NCBI RefSeq assembly: GCF_027497175.1
Contig: NZ_CP114901.1
Location: 4,030,001-4,094,000, forward strand
Length of the DNA: 64,000 bases
Reading direction: 5' to 3'
From: Verrucosispora sp. WMMD573
Lineage (GTDB): Bacteria; Actinomycetota; Actinomycetes; Mycobacteriales; Micromonosporaceae
This document shows positions 46,539 to 55,672 of the stretch, in pieces. A program made the position numbers and the translations under genes. The notes beneath the pieces were generated by a model. The model worked only from the letters and a program-made list of their open reading frames with translations. It was not told the DNA's origin and did not search any database. How positions within the stretch are numbered: position 1 is the first letter of the stretch; each line of letters starts with the position of its first letter.

Positions 46539-47342
46539 TCAGATTCCGAAGCCGCCGGTGCCGGCGAGGCCGGTGCCCCCGGCCCGCCACGGCTTCTCGT
46601 TCTGCTGGAGCCGGTACTGCCAATTCCCGGCGAACCGGTGCCACCACACCTCGAATCCTTCTTCACCGAGCAACTCCACGGCCTTCGCCACGGCATCGGG
46701 CTCCCACCGGAACGCGGTGATCCCCTTCTGCCGAGTGATCGCAGAGATGAGCTGTTCGGCGGTCGACCCGCCCGAGGTGGCCGCGTGCACATGAGCGATG
46801 TCGCCCTTGCGCACGTACCTCCAGAGCGGCTTGCCGATGATTGCCGCGATGGCCCTCTCCCGTGCCGCGATCGGGGCGTACACCTCGTCGACCAATCGCG
46901 AGGCGGCCTCCCGTACCGGCGCGTAGGCGTTGTCGGCGGCTTCGAGCGCCGCGCTGTGCCGGGCCCGTGCCCGCTCGGCGGCGGCCTTGCGTCGGAACCA
47001 CGGCGGATGATCCCGGGCCGCGTGCCGGTCGCGCTCGGCCGCCTGTATCGCGGTCAGGTAGCTCTCCGCCGCGACCCGCCACTGCGCGGCCGTGGCCGGT
47101 TCGAGATCCACCGACAGGAACGACCAGTCCCGCTCGGCGGGGCGCAGGCCGAACCGGTCGGCCAGATCGCGGTCGACGAAGTAGCGGTGCCGGGAATCGT
47201 CATCCACCCACACCACGGTCAACACCGCGACCGGCTCGTCGTTCCAGCGGATAGCCGTCGTCCTGCCCTCCCGGTGGACGATCATGTCGCCGCTTGGCAG
47301 CGGAAGCCGGAAACGGTAGAGGATGACCCGGGTCGTCTCCAT
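46539..47342 (-). CDS. Hypothetical protein
   Basis: Protein of 267 residues, no recognised family and no signal peptide. The first 80 residues are beta-rich (VILYRFRLPLPSGDMIVHREG, VAVLTVVWVDDDSRHRYFVDRDLADRFGL), the middle is a long Ala/Arg-rich helix likely to form a coiled coil (about 95-160, AAERDRHAARDHPPWFRRKAAAERARARHSAALEAA). ATG at 47342; a GTG at 47369 in frame is possible. It ends 14 bases from the convergent ferredoxin/CDGSH gene. Confidence 0.65.
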   Translation of the reverse strand: METTRVILYRFRLPLPSGDMIVHREGRTTAIRWNDEPVAVLTVVWVDDDSRHRYFVDRDLADRFGLRPAERDWSFLSVDLEPATAAQWRVAAESYLTAIQAAERDRHAARDHPPWFRRKAAAERARARHSAALEAADNAYAPVREAASRLVDEVYAPIAARERAIAAIIGKPLWRYVRKGDIAHVHAATSGGSTAEQLISAITRQKGITAFRWEPDAVAKAVELLGEEGFEVWWHRFAGNWQYRLQQNEKPWRAGGTGLAGTGGFGI

Positions 47343-47369
47343 CGTCTCAGTGTGCGCCGCGTCAGCCAC

Positions 47370-47786
47370 GATCGAGCGCGACGCGGAGCCGGGGAAGTCG
47401 GACCAGCGCGGGCGGGGTTGCTCCTCGACGGCACGCTGCGGCGGCTCGGCCTCGACCGCACCTCATCCTGGTGTAGCACCGCTGCCCGATCCGCTGGCGA
47501 GAGCGGCGTCGATACGAGGCGTTGCCATGCGCTGAGGTTATGGCTCTCCCTACCAAGTCGCAGTGGTGCTCATAGCTGTGCCCGCTCAGACTCATCTCCG
47601 TGGACAGCGTCCGCTGGCCGGCATCGAGCGGCTCGATGCCACCGCGAAGACCAGATCGTCGATGCGGGTGAGTTCCTGAAGACGATTCGGCGGCATGACC
47701 TGCCCGTGCACGAGCAACCCGTCGCCTCTGCCGATCGAGCTGGCGGCAGGCCGGATTCCGGCCACGTCCGAAGGATGTGAGCGTTG
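47370..47786. other. 417-bp interval without a supported gene
   Basis: Between the divergent hypothetical protein and membrane protein genes. Several open frames exist but none has a ribosome-binding site or recognisable protein. I see no clear hairpin or repeat here; it may hold two promoters and gene debris. Confidence 0.5.
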
Positions 47787-48257
47787 ATGCAACGAGTTTC
47801 AGCGGACCGGCGCGGAACCGCCATCGCCTGGACCACAGTGGTATTCCTGGTGACGTTCATCCACCACCTGTACGGGGGGCTCCGGTTCGACAGCCCGCAG
47901 CGGACGGTCCTGGCTGTCGTGTTCAGCGTCGTGTTCACCGTCACGTATCTGGCATACCGCCTCGGATCGACGATGCGGTGGGCTCGCGCGATCTTCTGGT
48001 TCCTGGTCTACGCCTTCTGGGTGGCGGCGGTCGGCCTTTTCGAGGGCGGGTTCAATCACGCCCTGTTCGTCGTGCTGCGGCTGCTGGACGCGTACGCCCT
48101 CATCAACGACCTTTACCCCGTGCACAGCGATGCGCGCATCTCCGACGACGTGCTGTTCCAGAGCACCGGAGTGCTGACCCTGGTCACCGCGGTGTTGCTG
48201 GCGGTGGCACCCGCCTGGGTCGTCACGCGTCGACGGGCTGCCGGCAGATCGCGGTGA
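47787..48257 (+). CDS. Four-helix membrane protein
   Basis: Integral membrane protein of 156 residues with four hydrophobic helices (about 13-35, 42-60, 68-90 and 125-147) and short basic ends; family not recognised. It starts with ATG at 47787 (an in-frame TTG precedes it). Its last 35 bases overlap the 3' end of the convergent LysR gene. Confidence 0.78.
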   Translation: MQRVSADRRGTAIAWTTVVFLVTFIHHLYGGLRFDSPQRTVLAVVFSVVFTVTYLAYRLGSTMRWARAIFWFLVYAFWVAAVGLFEGGFNHALFVVLRLLDAYALINDLYPVHSDARISDDVLFQSTGVLTLVTAVLLAVAPAWVVTRRRAAGRSR

Positions 48258-49176
48258 GGATCTCGATCATCGCGGTCGCCGCCGGCGACCGGAACGGTGG
48301 GGTGGCCGCCGCGGCATACAGCCGGCGGGTCGGTAGGACGGGAACGGTGGGGCGCAGGACGATGTCCGGCCGTAGCGCGGCCTGGGTCAGCGTCGGCACG
48401 AGCATCACACCGGCCCGCGCGGCGACGAGTGCCTGCTTGCCGTTCCAGTCGTCGCAGAAGAACGCGATCTGTGGGGGGCCGCCCAACGCCTCGGCGATCG
48501 GCGGGATCGGACCGAGGCAGTCCGGGTAGGCGCCCTCGATCCACCGCTCGTCCTTCAGCTTCCGCAACGGCACCCGATTGCGTTGCGCCAACGGGTGGTC
48601 GGCCGGAAGGGCGACGTGAAGCCGTTCGTCGCAGAGCGGCACCAGGTCGAGACCGTCCAGCGCCTCGTCGGTGAGTCGCGACCCGGACAGGTCGTGTTTG
48701 GCGCTGACCGGGTCGGCGAACAGCTGCCACGAGGTCAGCAGGGCCACGTCGATGCGGCCGTCCCGGATGGCCGCCAGCGGACCCGCCTCGTCCGGGCGGA
48801 CAAGGTTCACCGCGACGCCCGGGTGGGACTCGGCGAAGCGACGAATGGCTTCCGGAGTGAGCCGGGCGTTGGCGCTCGGAAAGGCCGACACGTTGAGCTG
48901 CCCGCCGGTCAGGCTGGTGAAGGCGCGCAACCGGGCTTCCAGGGCGTCGGTCCGCACCAGGATGTCGCGGGCCAGCTCGACGGCGGTCTGCCCAGCCTGG
49001 GTGAGCCGTACGCCGCGCGGAAGCCGACGGAACAGTGGCACGCCGACGCGCCGTTCCAAGCCGCTGATCTGCCGTGAGACGGCTGGTTGCGTCATGGACA
49101 GTGCCTCGGCCGCGGCGGAGAACGAACCCCGGCTGGCGACCTCCAGGAGCACCCGCAAGGTCCACGAGTCAATCAT
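48223..49176 (-). CDS. LysR family transcriptional regulator
   Basis: Regulator of 317 residues. N-terminal winged helix SWTLRVLLEVASRGSFSAAAEALSMTQPAVSRQISGLERRVGVPLFRR followed by a LysR substrate-binding domain (LNVSAFPSANARLTPEAIRRF ...). The ATG at 49176 has no ribosome-binding site; an AT-rich TATAAG hexamer lies about 12 bases upstream, so the mRNA may be leaderless. The 3' end overlaps the membrane protein gene. Its target may be the divergently placed ThuA/oxidoreductase pair, but the 250-base gap makes this uncertain. Confidence 0.93.
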   Translation of the reverse strand: MIDSWTLRVLLEVASRGSFSAAAEALSMTQPAVSRQISGLERRVGVPLFRRLPRGVRLTQAGQTAVELARDILVRTDALEARLRAFTSLTGGQLNVSAFPSANARLTPEAIRRFAESHPGVAVNLVRPDEAGPLAAIRDGRIDVALLTSWQLFADPVSAKHDLSGSRLTDEALDGLDLVPLCDERLHVALPADHPLAQRNRVPLRKLKDERWIEGAYPDCLGPIPPIAEALGGPPQIAFFCDDWNGKQALVAARAGVMLVPTLTQAALRPDIVLRPTVPVLPTRRLYAAAATPPFRSPAATAMIEILTAICRQPVDA

Positions 49177-49426
49177 GCATGCAGCTTATATTCATGGTTC
49201 ACGCTCAGACCGCACGCTGGGCGTTGCCAGCAACCGGAAACAGCGGGCGCAGGCTCGGAGTGGAACCATTACTCCGGTGCATGGCAGGTAGGTCCGGACT
49301 GCGGTGCCTCGGGTGGAGGGCTGAGTCTGGCTGTCGACGCGGGTACGGTTGGCGGCGGTCGGATGTGCAGGCGTGACCCGGGCGGCAGCGGTGTGGCCCG
49401 GTGCGGCGGGCCGGAACGGAGTGGAT

Positions 49427-50137
49427 GTGACGCGGCGGAAAGCCCTTGTGGTCCGAGGCGGTTGGGAGGGCCACCGGCCGGTCGAGGCGACAGAGCTGTT
49501 CATCCCGTTCCTCGAACGCAGCGGATACGCGGTACGGGTGGAGGGGTCGACCGAGATCTACGCCGACGCCGCCGAGCTGGCCGACACCGACCTCATCGTG
49601 CAGTGCATGACGATGTCGCAGATCACTGCCGAGCAGGTGGCGGGCCTGGCCGCAGCGGTCGTCGCCGGCACGGGTTTCACCGGCTGGCACGGTGGCATCG
49701 TCGACTCGTTCCGCGCCTGTTCGGACTACCTGCACCTGGTGGGCGGCCAGTTCGCCACCCATCCGGGGGTCCAGCCGTGCGACCGTGGCGGCGGCGAGGC
49801 GGACAACTTCCTGCCCCACGCGGTCACCATCACCGACATGGGCCGGGAGCATCCGATCACCGCCGGGATCGAGGACTTCGACCTGGTCACCGAGCAGTAC
49901 TGGGTCCTGCACGACGACCTGATCGACGTCCTGGCCACCACCACCCACCCGACCCGGGAGTGGCACCCGTGGCACCGGCCGGTCACCTCACCGGCGATCT
50001 GGACCCGACACTGGGGCGCCGGGCGGGTCGTGGTGACGACTCCGGGACACAGCCTCGACGTGCTGGAGCACGGATGCGTCCGTACCGTCATCGAGAGGGG
50101 GATGGTGTGGGCGACCCGCACGGCGTCGGCATCGTAG
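49427..50137 (+). CDS. ThuA-like domain protein
   Basis: Protein of 236 residues with the glutamine-amidotransferase-like ThuA fold: ALVVRGGWEGHRPVEATELF at the N-terminus, GTGFTGWHGGIVDSFRACSDYLHLVGGQFATHPG in the middle and YWVLHDDLIDVLATTTHPT near the end. ThuA proteins accompany sugar or inositol catabolism oxidoreductases. The GTG at 49427 is preferred (GGAG five bases ahead); GTG at 49421 is possible. The last 31 bases overlap the oxidoreductase gene. Confidence 0.9.
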   Translation: MTRRKALVVRGGWEGHRPVEATELFIPFLERSGYAVRVEGSTEIYADAAELADTDLIVQCMTMSQITAEQVAGLAAAVVAGTGFTGWHGGIVDSFRACSDYLHLVGGQFATHPGVQPCDRGGGEADNFLPHAVTITDMGREHPITAGIEDFDLVTEQYWVLHDDLIDVLATTTHPTREWHPWHRPVTSPAIWTRHWGAGRVVVTTPGHSLDVLEHGCVRTVIERGMVWATRTASAS

Positions 50138-51225
50138 GTCTCGGGGTCATCTCCCGCGCGTACCTGAACACGCTGGCCGATCATCCGACCGTGCGCGTGG
50201 TCGCGGTGGCCGACCTGGACGCGGCCCGGGCCGACGCCGCCGCCGCCACGATTCCCGGCGCGGAGGCGGTAAGCGTCGAGCGGCTGCTCCACCACCCCGA
50301 CGTGGAAACGGTGCTCAACCTGACGATTCCGGCGGCGCACGCCGAGATCTCCGGCGCGGCGATCGACGCCGGCCGGCACGTCTACGTCGAGAAGCCGCTC
50401 ACCGTCACCTTGCCGGAGGGCCGGTCGCTCATGAGCCGGGCGGCGTCATCCGGCGTCCGCGTCGGATGCGCGCCGGACACCGTTCTGGGCACCGGTACGC
50501 AGACCGCCCGAGCGGCTATCGATGGTGGCCTGATCGGCCGCCCGTTCTCCGCATCGGCCGTCATGGTCACCCCGGGACACGAGCGCTGGCACCCCAACCC
50601 CGACTTCTACTACGCCCCGGGCGGCGGCCCACTCATGGACATGGGGCCGTACTACATCTCCGCGCTGGTGCACCTGCTCGGGCCGGTTCGCGCGGTGATC
50701 GGAGCGGCCAGCCGGCTGCGGGACACCCGGGTCATCGGCTCGGGCCCCCGCCTCGGGCAGCGGATCCCGGTCGAGGTCCCGACCCACGTGAGCGGTGTGC
50801 TGGAACACGCGGATGGCGCCCTGAGCACCCTCACGACCACCTTCGACGGTGTCGCCACGACGGCCGTGCCGATCGAGGTACAGGGGGAGGAGGGCACCCT
50901 CGCCGTACCCGATCCGAACAACTTCGACGGCGAGGTCCGCCACCTCGCGCTCGGCGGCCCCGAGTGGCGCACCCTCGAACCGCAGGCCGGCTACGTCGCC
51001 GCCGCCCGGGGGGTCGGCCTGATCGACCTGGTCCGGGCCGACGAGACGCGTCCGCCACGGGCCAGCGCCGACGTGGGGCTGCACGTACTCGACATCATGA
51101 CCAGCCTGCTCCGGTCGGCCGCCGAGGGTCGGCGGATCGAGCTGACGACGGCGGTCGAACGCCCTGCGCCCGTCCCGCTCACCCCGGTCGAGGACTGGCT
51201 GTCCGCCGTCGCGCCGGAGGGCTGA
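50107..51225 (+). CDS. Gfo/Idh/MocA family oxidoreductase
   Basis: NAD(P)-dependent sugar or cyclitol dehydrogenase of 372 residues. Rossmann motif GIVGLGVISRAYLNTL at the N-terminus, family motif VYVEKPLT (catalytic-site Lys) near residue 98 and the beta-sheet substrate domain with NPDFYYAPGGGPLMDMGPYYISAL. The GTG at 50107 lies inside the ThuA gene, with AGGGGG ahead, giving a 31-base overlap and tight coupling. Together they probably oxidise and process a carbohydrate; substrate unknown. Confidence 0.93.
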   Translation: MGDPHGVGIVGLGVISRAYLNTLADHPTVRVVAVADLDAARADAAAATIPGAEAVSVERLLHHPDVETVLNLTIPAAHAEISGAAIDAGRHVYVEKPLTVTLPEGRSLMSRAASSGVRVGCAPDTVLGTGTQTARAAIDGGLIGRPFSASAVMVTPGHERWHPNPDFYYAPGGGPLMDMGPYYISALVHLLGPVRAVIGAASRLRDTRVIGSGPRLGQRIPVEVPTHVSGVLEHADGALSTLTTTFDGVATTAVPIEVQGEEGTLAVPDPNNFDGEVRHLALGGPEWRTLEPQAGYVAAARGVGLIDLVRADETRPPRASADVGLHVLDIMTSLLRSAAEGRRIELTTAVERPAPVPLTPVEDWLSAVAPEG

Positions 51226-51337
51226 GTACGGCGGGGCACCGTAAGGGTTTCGGTGGCCGAGTCGCGAGCTTCATCGTCGGATCTGATCGATACAGGCTGT
51301 CGGCCCGCGAGATGGAGGCCGCGCGTGCCGCCGCACG

Positions 51338-52105
51338 CTACTCGGTGAAGTAGGTGGCGCTCTCCGCGTCTGCGGGGTAGTAGGACTCGATCGCGACCTC
51401 GTCGATGGTGATGTCCCTCGGGGTGCCGAATGTGGTGATGGTGGAGAACAGTCGCAGCTCTCGTCCGCCGACGTTGAGGATCATCGGGAGCACGACGTCG
51501 GCGTCGATCCGTTCGTCTGTCGTGTCGTCGGGCTCGGGCGCCAGGAGTTCTTCGTAGAGTGCGGTGAGGTCAGGGTCGGGAGCGGCGGCGAGTTGGCGTG
51601 CGATCCGAGTACGGAACACCGCGCGTACGTCGGCGAGGTTGACCACCAGGCGGGCGAGCCCGCGTGGATGCAGTCCCAGCCGTACCAGGTTGACCGGTGG
51701 TCGCAGCAGGTCGGGGGCTACCTGTGCGAAGAACGGGTCGACGGCGCGATTGGTCATCACGATGTTCCATCGACGGTCGAAGACCACCGCTGGGTACGGC
51801 TCGTGGGCGTGGAGCACCCGGCGGATCGCGTCGTGGGCGGCCGTCAGCGCACTGTCGTCGAGTGGACGTTCGGTGTAGCGGGGTGCGAAGCCGCCGGCGA
51901 GCAGGAGGTGGTTGCGCTCGCGTAGCGGCACGTGAAGTTCAGTGGCGAGCCGGAGGATCATGTCGGCGCTCGGTCTGGATCTGCCCGTCTCGACCAGGCT
52001 GACGTGACGGGCAGAGACGTCGGTGGCGATAGCGAGATCGAGTTGGCTGAGTCCTCGGCGGTGTCGCCACTGTCGCAGGAGTTGCCCGACCGTGTGCACG
52101 ATCAT
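51338..52105 (-). CDS. XRE-type regulator with MmyB-like ligand domain
   Basis: Regulator of 255 residues: helix-turn-helix VGQLLRQWRHRRGLSQLDLAIATDVSARHVSLVETGRSRPSADMILRLA (about 6-54) and a PAS-like C-terminal domain with the MmyB pattern YPAVVFDRRWNIVMTNRAVDPFF and LFSTITTFGTPRDITIDEVAIESYYPAD. It is divergent from the small SnoaL-like gene 80 bases away, which is its probable target. Confidence 0.92.
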   Translation of the reverse strand: MIVHTVGQLLRQWRHRRGLSQLDLAIATDVSARHVSLVETGRSRPSADMILRLATELHVPLRERNHLLLAGGFAPRYTERPLDDSALTAAHDAIRRVLHAHEPYPAVVFDRRWNIVMTNRAVDPFFAQVAPDLLRPPVNLVRLGLHPRGLARLVVNLADVRAVFRTRIARQLAAAPDPDLTALYEELLAPEPDDTTDERIDADVVLPMILNVGGRELRLFSTITTFGTPRDITIDEVAIESYYPADAESATYFTE

Positions 52106-52185
52106 GGAGCGTACTCGTCGTGGAGTTGGACGCCATGAAATGCGATGTCATCGACAGGCCACGCGGATGCGGAAACACTGCGTCC

Positions 52186-52575
52186 ATGACCACGGAGAAC
52201 AAGACCATCGTCCAACGGGCCCTGGCAGGGCTGATCGCGACGGGTGACGTCAACGCGCTCGCCCAGTCGCTGAGTGATGACTTCGTGCACCATCGGCCGG
52301 GTTCGATCACCTCGACCAAGGGGGAGTGGCTCGCCGCCGTCGGTGCCGCGCTGGTGCCGCTCGCCGATATGCAGGTCCAGATTCACCAGGTGCTGGCCGA
52401 CGGCGATCACGTCGTGGTGTACTCGCGGCGCTGGCTTGCGGACGCCGGGCCGGAGATCGCGGTCGTCGACATCTGGCGGATCGACGACGGGCTGATCGCC
52501 GAAGGGTGGGAAATCATCGAGCCGGTCGCCCAGGTTGCCGCGAATCTGGTGTGGTGGGCACCTGCTCGGCGCTGA
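52186..52575 (+). CDS. SnoaL/NTF2-like protein
   Basis: Protein of 129 residues with the NTF2/SnoaL polyketide-cyclase-like cone fold: TIVQRALAGLIATGDVNALAQSLSDDFVHHRPG, then a beta sheet ending VVDIWRIDDGLIAEGWEIIEPV. Such proteins are usually small hydrolases or isomerases acting on hydrophobic compounds. ATG at 52186 with a weak GGAAA site. Probably controlled by the divergent XRE regulator. Confidence 0.9.
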   Translation: MTTENKTIVQRALAGLIATGDVNALAQSLSDDFVHHRPGSITSTKGEWLAAVGAALVPLADMQVQIHQVLADGDHVVVYSRRWLADAGPEIAVVDIWRIDDGLIAEGWEIIEPVAQVAANLVWWAPARR

Positions 52576-52763
52576 CCGGGTACCCGCCGCCGTGCGGTTC
52601 GACGCGTACCGACGGCGCGAGCTTGAGCCGCACGACTTGGCAGCGCCGAGCACGGGTGGCGGCCCACCCCCGAGGGCCGGGAGGCTTCGTACGGCAACTG
52701 CCAGGGCTGTACCCAGATGCTCTGCTGTGTGAAGGGTTCTTAGCCTGACCCGTTCGGGGTCGG

Positions 52764-53981
52764 TCAGCCGCGTGGCGTGTGGTGTTCGGTGACGGCCCGT
52801 CCCATCCGGGTCACCGCCTCGGTCAGGATGTCCGGCGAGGTGGCGAAGTTGAGGCGTACGAAGCCGGCTCCGCCGGTGCCGAAGACATGCCCGGAGCTGA
52901 GGGCGACCCCTGCACGGTCGAGGAACAGCCGTGCCGGCCCGGCGATGCCGGTAACCACGCCCGGCTCGTCGCCGACCGGGCCGCTGTCGATTTCAAGCGC
53001 GGTGCAGTCCAACCAGGCGAGGTAGGTGCCCTCGGGACGGTGGTACCGGATGGTCGGCGTGTGCCGGGCCAGCAACACCCCCAGCAACTCGCGGTTGTGG
53101 TCGAGCCCGGCCAGCAGACGGTCCAGCCACTCGCCGCCGTCGCGGAAGGCGGCGGTGTGCGCGATGACGCCCAGGTGGCTCGGCCCGTGGCCGACCTCCT
53201 CCGGCATCCGCCGCAGGTCGGCGACGGCGTGCGGGCCCGCCACCACCAGCGCCGACTTCAGCCCGGACAGGTTCCACGCCTTGGAGGCGGACAGCACGGC
53301 CAGGGCGTCCTCGGCGCCGGGCACCGTGAGGTACGGCGTGAACCGCGCCCCGGACAGCACCAGCGGGGCGTGGATCTCGTCGGAGACCACCCGCACCCCG
53401 TACCGGTTGGCAAGGTCGGCGACCGCTTCGAGTTCGTCAGGGCGGTGCACCACGCCTGTCGGGTTGTGCGGGTTGCACAGCAGGAACACCGCTCGCCGGC
53501 CGTCCGCGCGGGCCCGGCGGAACGCCTCACCCAGCGCCGACAGGTCCATCCGCTGGTCCGCGCCGAGCGGCGCCTCGATCACTCGCCGGTCGGCGTGTGT
53601 GACGAAGGCGTAGAACGGCGGGTAGACCGGTGCGCAGAGCACGACCGCGTCGCCGGGAGCGGTCAGCAGCCGGAGTACCTCGACGATGCCGAGCATTACG
53701 TCCGGGACCAGGGCAGTGCGGTCGACCGGCAGGTTGGACCATCCCCACCGGCGGGCCGCGAAGTCGCCGAGCGCCTCGGCGTAACCCGTGCCGTAGGCGT
53801 ATCCGGTGTCACCGCGCTCGACCGCGTCGTGCAGCGCCTCGGCGACGGGCGCGGCCAACGGCACGTCCATCTCGGCCACCCACAGGGGCAGCACGTCATC
53901 GGCGTACTGGCGCCACTTGACGCTGGTGCGTCGGCGCAGTTCGGCCAGGGAGAACTGGGCCAGCGGATTCACGGTCGTCAC
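52764..53981 (-). CDS. MalY/PatB family PLP-dependent aminotransferase
   Basis: Fold-type I pyridoxal-phosphate enzyme of 405 residues in the cystathionine beta-lyase-like MalY/PatB group, which cleaves C-S bonds or transaminates. Recognisable are [13 protein letters not shown] near the start, [13 protein letters not shown] (about 165-177), [10 protein letters not shown] and the Schiff-base lysine in [14 protein letters not shown] (about 232-245), and the C-terminal arginine in FVRLNFATS. Start GTG at 53981, six bases from the stop of the methyltransferase gene upstream on the same strand, so the two are likely coupled. Confidence 0.93.
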   Translation of the reverse strand: MTTVNPLAQFSLAELRRRTSVKWRQYADDVLPLWVAEMDVPLAAPVAEALHDAVERGDTGYAYGTGYAEALGDFAARRWGWSNLPVDRTALVPDVMLGIVEVLRLLTAPGDAVVLCAPVYPPFYAFVTHADRRVIEAPLGADQRMDLSALGEAFRRARADGRRAVFLLCNPHNPTGVVHRPDELEAVADLANRYGVRVVSDEIHAPLVLSGARFTPYLTVPGAEDALAVLSASKAWNLSGLKSALVVAGPHAVADLRRMPEEVGHGPSHLGVIAHTAAFRDGGEWLDRLLAGLDHNRELLGVLLARHTPTIRYHRPEGTYLAWLDCTALEIDSGPVGDEPGVVTGIAGPARLFLDRAGVALSSGHVFGTGGAGFVRLNFATSPDILTEAVTRMGRAVTEHHTPRG

Positions 53982-53987
53982 GACCGA

Positions 53988-54785
53988 TCAGGGCTTGCGA
54001 GCGACCGCGCCGTACGCATCGATCGCCTCGGCGTCCGGCTCGTCCGGACGCCACAGCGGGATCGGCACCAGCCCCGGCGCCACCATCGTCAGCCCCTCGA
54101 AACAGCTCGCCAGTTGCTCCGGGCTGCGCAGGATGTACGGCACACCACCGCTCTGCGCGAGCCGGTTGGCACCGGCGACCACCGACGGGCTGGTGTCGGT
54201 GCCGTCCCACAACACCAGGTGGCTGCCGGAGGCGGTCGCGTCCATCACCCGCGAGACGAGGGAGCGCACCACGTCCAGGTCCGGCTCGTAGCCCATCACG
54301 CCCATGAACATGACCGCGATGGGCTTGTCGAGATCCAGTGTCCGGGACGCCTCGGCAACAATCGTCTCGGGGTCGTGGTAGTCCGCCGGCACGTAGGTGG
54401 TGACCCCCTCGGCGGTCGTACTGGACAGCAGTGCCCGGGCGTGCACCAGCACCATCGGGTCGTTGTCCACGTAGACGATGCGTGCCTCGGGTGCGACCTG
54501 CTGGGCCACTTCGTGAGTGTTCTGCATGGTGGGCAGGCCGGTGCCGATGTCCAGGAACTGCCGGATGCCCGCCTCCGCGGCCAGATGACGCACGACCCGA
54601 ATGAGGAACTGGCGCGACTGCTGCGCCATCAGCACGATCTCCGGGTAGACCTCGGCCACCGCGTCAGCGGCCGTCCGGTCGGCGTGGAAGTTGTCCTTAC
54701 CACCCATCCAGTAGTTCCAGATCCGCGCGGCGTGCGGCACGTCGGGCTCAAGCTTCGCGAGGACGTCGTGATCCGGGCTGGCCAT
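53988..54785 (-). CDS. S-adenosyl methyltransferase, DUF574 type
   Basis: Second DUF574-type protein, 265 residues: ARIWNYWMGGKDNFHADRTAADAV, FLDIGTGLPTMQNTHEVAQ, IVYVDNDPMVLVHARALL and PGLVPIPLWRPDEPDAEAIDAYG. ATG at 54785 with AGGAG ahead. Sequence motifs line up with the gene at 37645 but identity is moderate, so these are old paralogues. It is coupled to a MalY-type enzyme, hinting at sulfur or AdoMet metabolism; substrate unknown. Confidence 0.93.
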   Translation of the reverse strand: MASPDHDVLAKLEPDVPHAARIWNYWMGGKDNFHADRTAADAVAEVYPEIVLMAQQSRQFLIRVVRHLAAEAGIRQFLDIGTGLPTMQNTHEVAQQVAPEARIVYVDNDPMVLVHARALLSSTTAEGVTTYVPADYHDPETIVAEASRTLDLDKPIAVMFMGVMGYEPDLDVVRSLVSRVMDATASGSHLVLWDGTDTSPSVVAGANRLAQSGGVPYILRSPEQLASCFEGLTMVAPGLVPIPLWRPDEPDAEAIDAYGAVARKP

Positions 54786-54890
54786 GCCGGCTCCTATCCG
54801 AGGAGGGCCTAGATCATCGCATCGTACCCATCGCAGTTCCACTGTCGACGGGTGGACGATGGCTGTCGGCTGCTGCCAGGCTGTCCGGCC

Positions 54891-55493
54891 ATGGACGGTA
54901 TCGCTGCGCAGCTACCCGCACTACTCGGTGTGCTGGTCGGCGCGGTCGGCACGATCGTCGCCACCTCGCTGGCCGACCGGTCGCGGTGGCGACGTAACCA
55001 GACGGTGCGTTGGGACGAGCGCCGGCTCGACGCGTACGCCGAGTTCGCCCGCGCGCTCAAGGAGGCGCACACCATCGCCAGCCGGCTGATCGGTGGCTAC
55101 CTGGATCGGGACGCCGAACTCGCCGCGCTGGCGGAGGCCGACTTCCGGCACACCCTGTCCTGGGAGAACGTGCTGCTGCTCGGCGACGGGCCGACGGTAA
55201 CTGCGGCTCGGGCCTGGCGAGACTCGGTCTGGGCTGTCGAGCGCCTCGCTCGGGACGGGCCGAACCGGGACGATGCTTGGGACGGGTCGAACCGGGACGA
55301 TGCTTGGGACGGGTCGAACCGGGACGAACTGCCGGGCCTTTTGCACCAGGCCAACGAGGCGAGGGACGCGTTCTACACCGCCGCCCGGAACGGGCTCGGG
55401 GTCGGCGGCGGGTCGGTGGCCCAGGCCGAGTTGCTGGTGAGCAGGCTCAACCTGCCAACCGCCCCACCCGCAGGTGCCTCCGCCGACCGATGA
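54891..55493 (+). CDS. Small membrane-anchored hypothetical protein
   Basis: Protein of 200 residues: one N-terminal hydrophobic helix (ALLGVLVGAVGTIVATSLA, about 9-28) then a basic stop (DRSRWRRNQ) and helices typical of small actinobacterial proteins of unknown function (RRLDAYAEFARALKEAHTIASRLI). Inside, a 27-bp tandem repeat adds RDDAWDGSN units (about 122-146). ATG at 54891 with a weak ribosome-binding site. Confidence 0.78.
   Translation: MDGIAAQLPALLGVLVGAVGTIVATSLADRSRWRRNQTVRWDERRLDAYAEFARALKEAHTIASRLIGGYLDRDAELAALAEADFRHTLSWENVLLLGDGPTVTAARAWRDSVWAVERLARDGPNRDDAWDGSNRDDAWDGSNRDELPGLLHQANEARDAFYTAARNGLGVGGGSVAQAELLVSRLNLPTAPPAGASADR
55254..55327 (+). repeat. 27-bp in-frame tandem repeat, 2.7 copies
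   Basis: Unit GACGGGYCGAACCGGGACGA + TGCTTGG at 55254-55280, 55281-55307 and partial 55308-55327, differing at one base. It encodes nine-residue repeats and will vary by whole codons, so reading frame is safe. Confidence 0.92.
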
Positions 55494-55672
55494 CAGCCGG
55501 CGGCTTGATGGTGTGAGGTGGCGCCGCTGCCTCAAGTGGAGGTTGGCGGCGTTGCTCCAGCCGAGGTGCGCCGCGTGCTGTCGAGTCGATGGCGCGAACG
55601 GGTCAGCGGCGCGACCGGGATCGCGGCCCTGCTCGGGCGGCGTGTGCGGCGGTGCGGCGAGTACGGCGTTGC

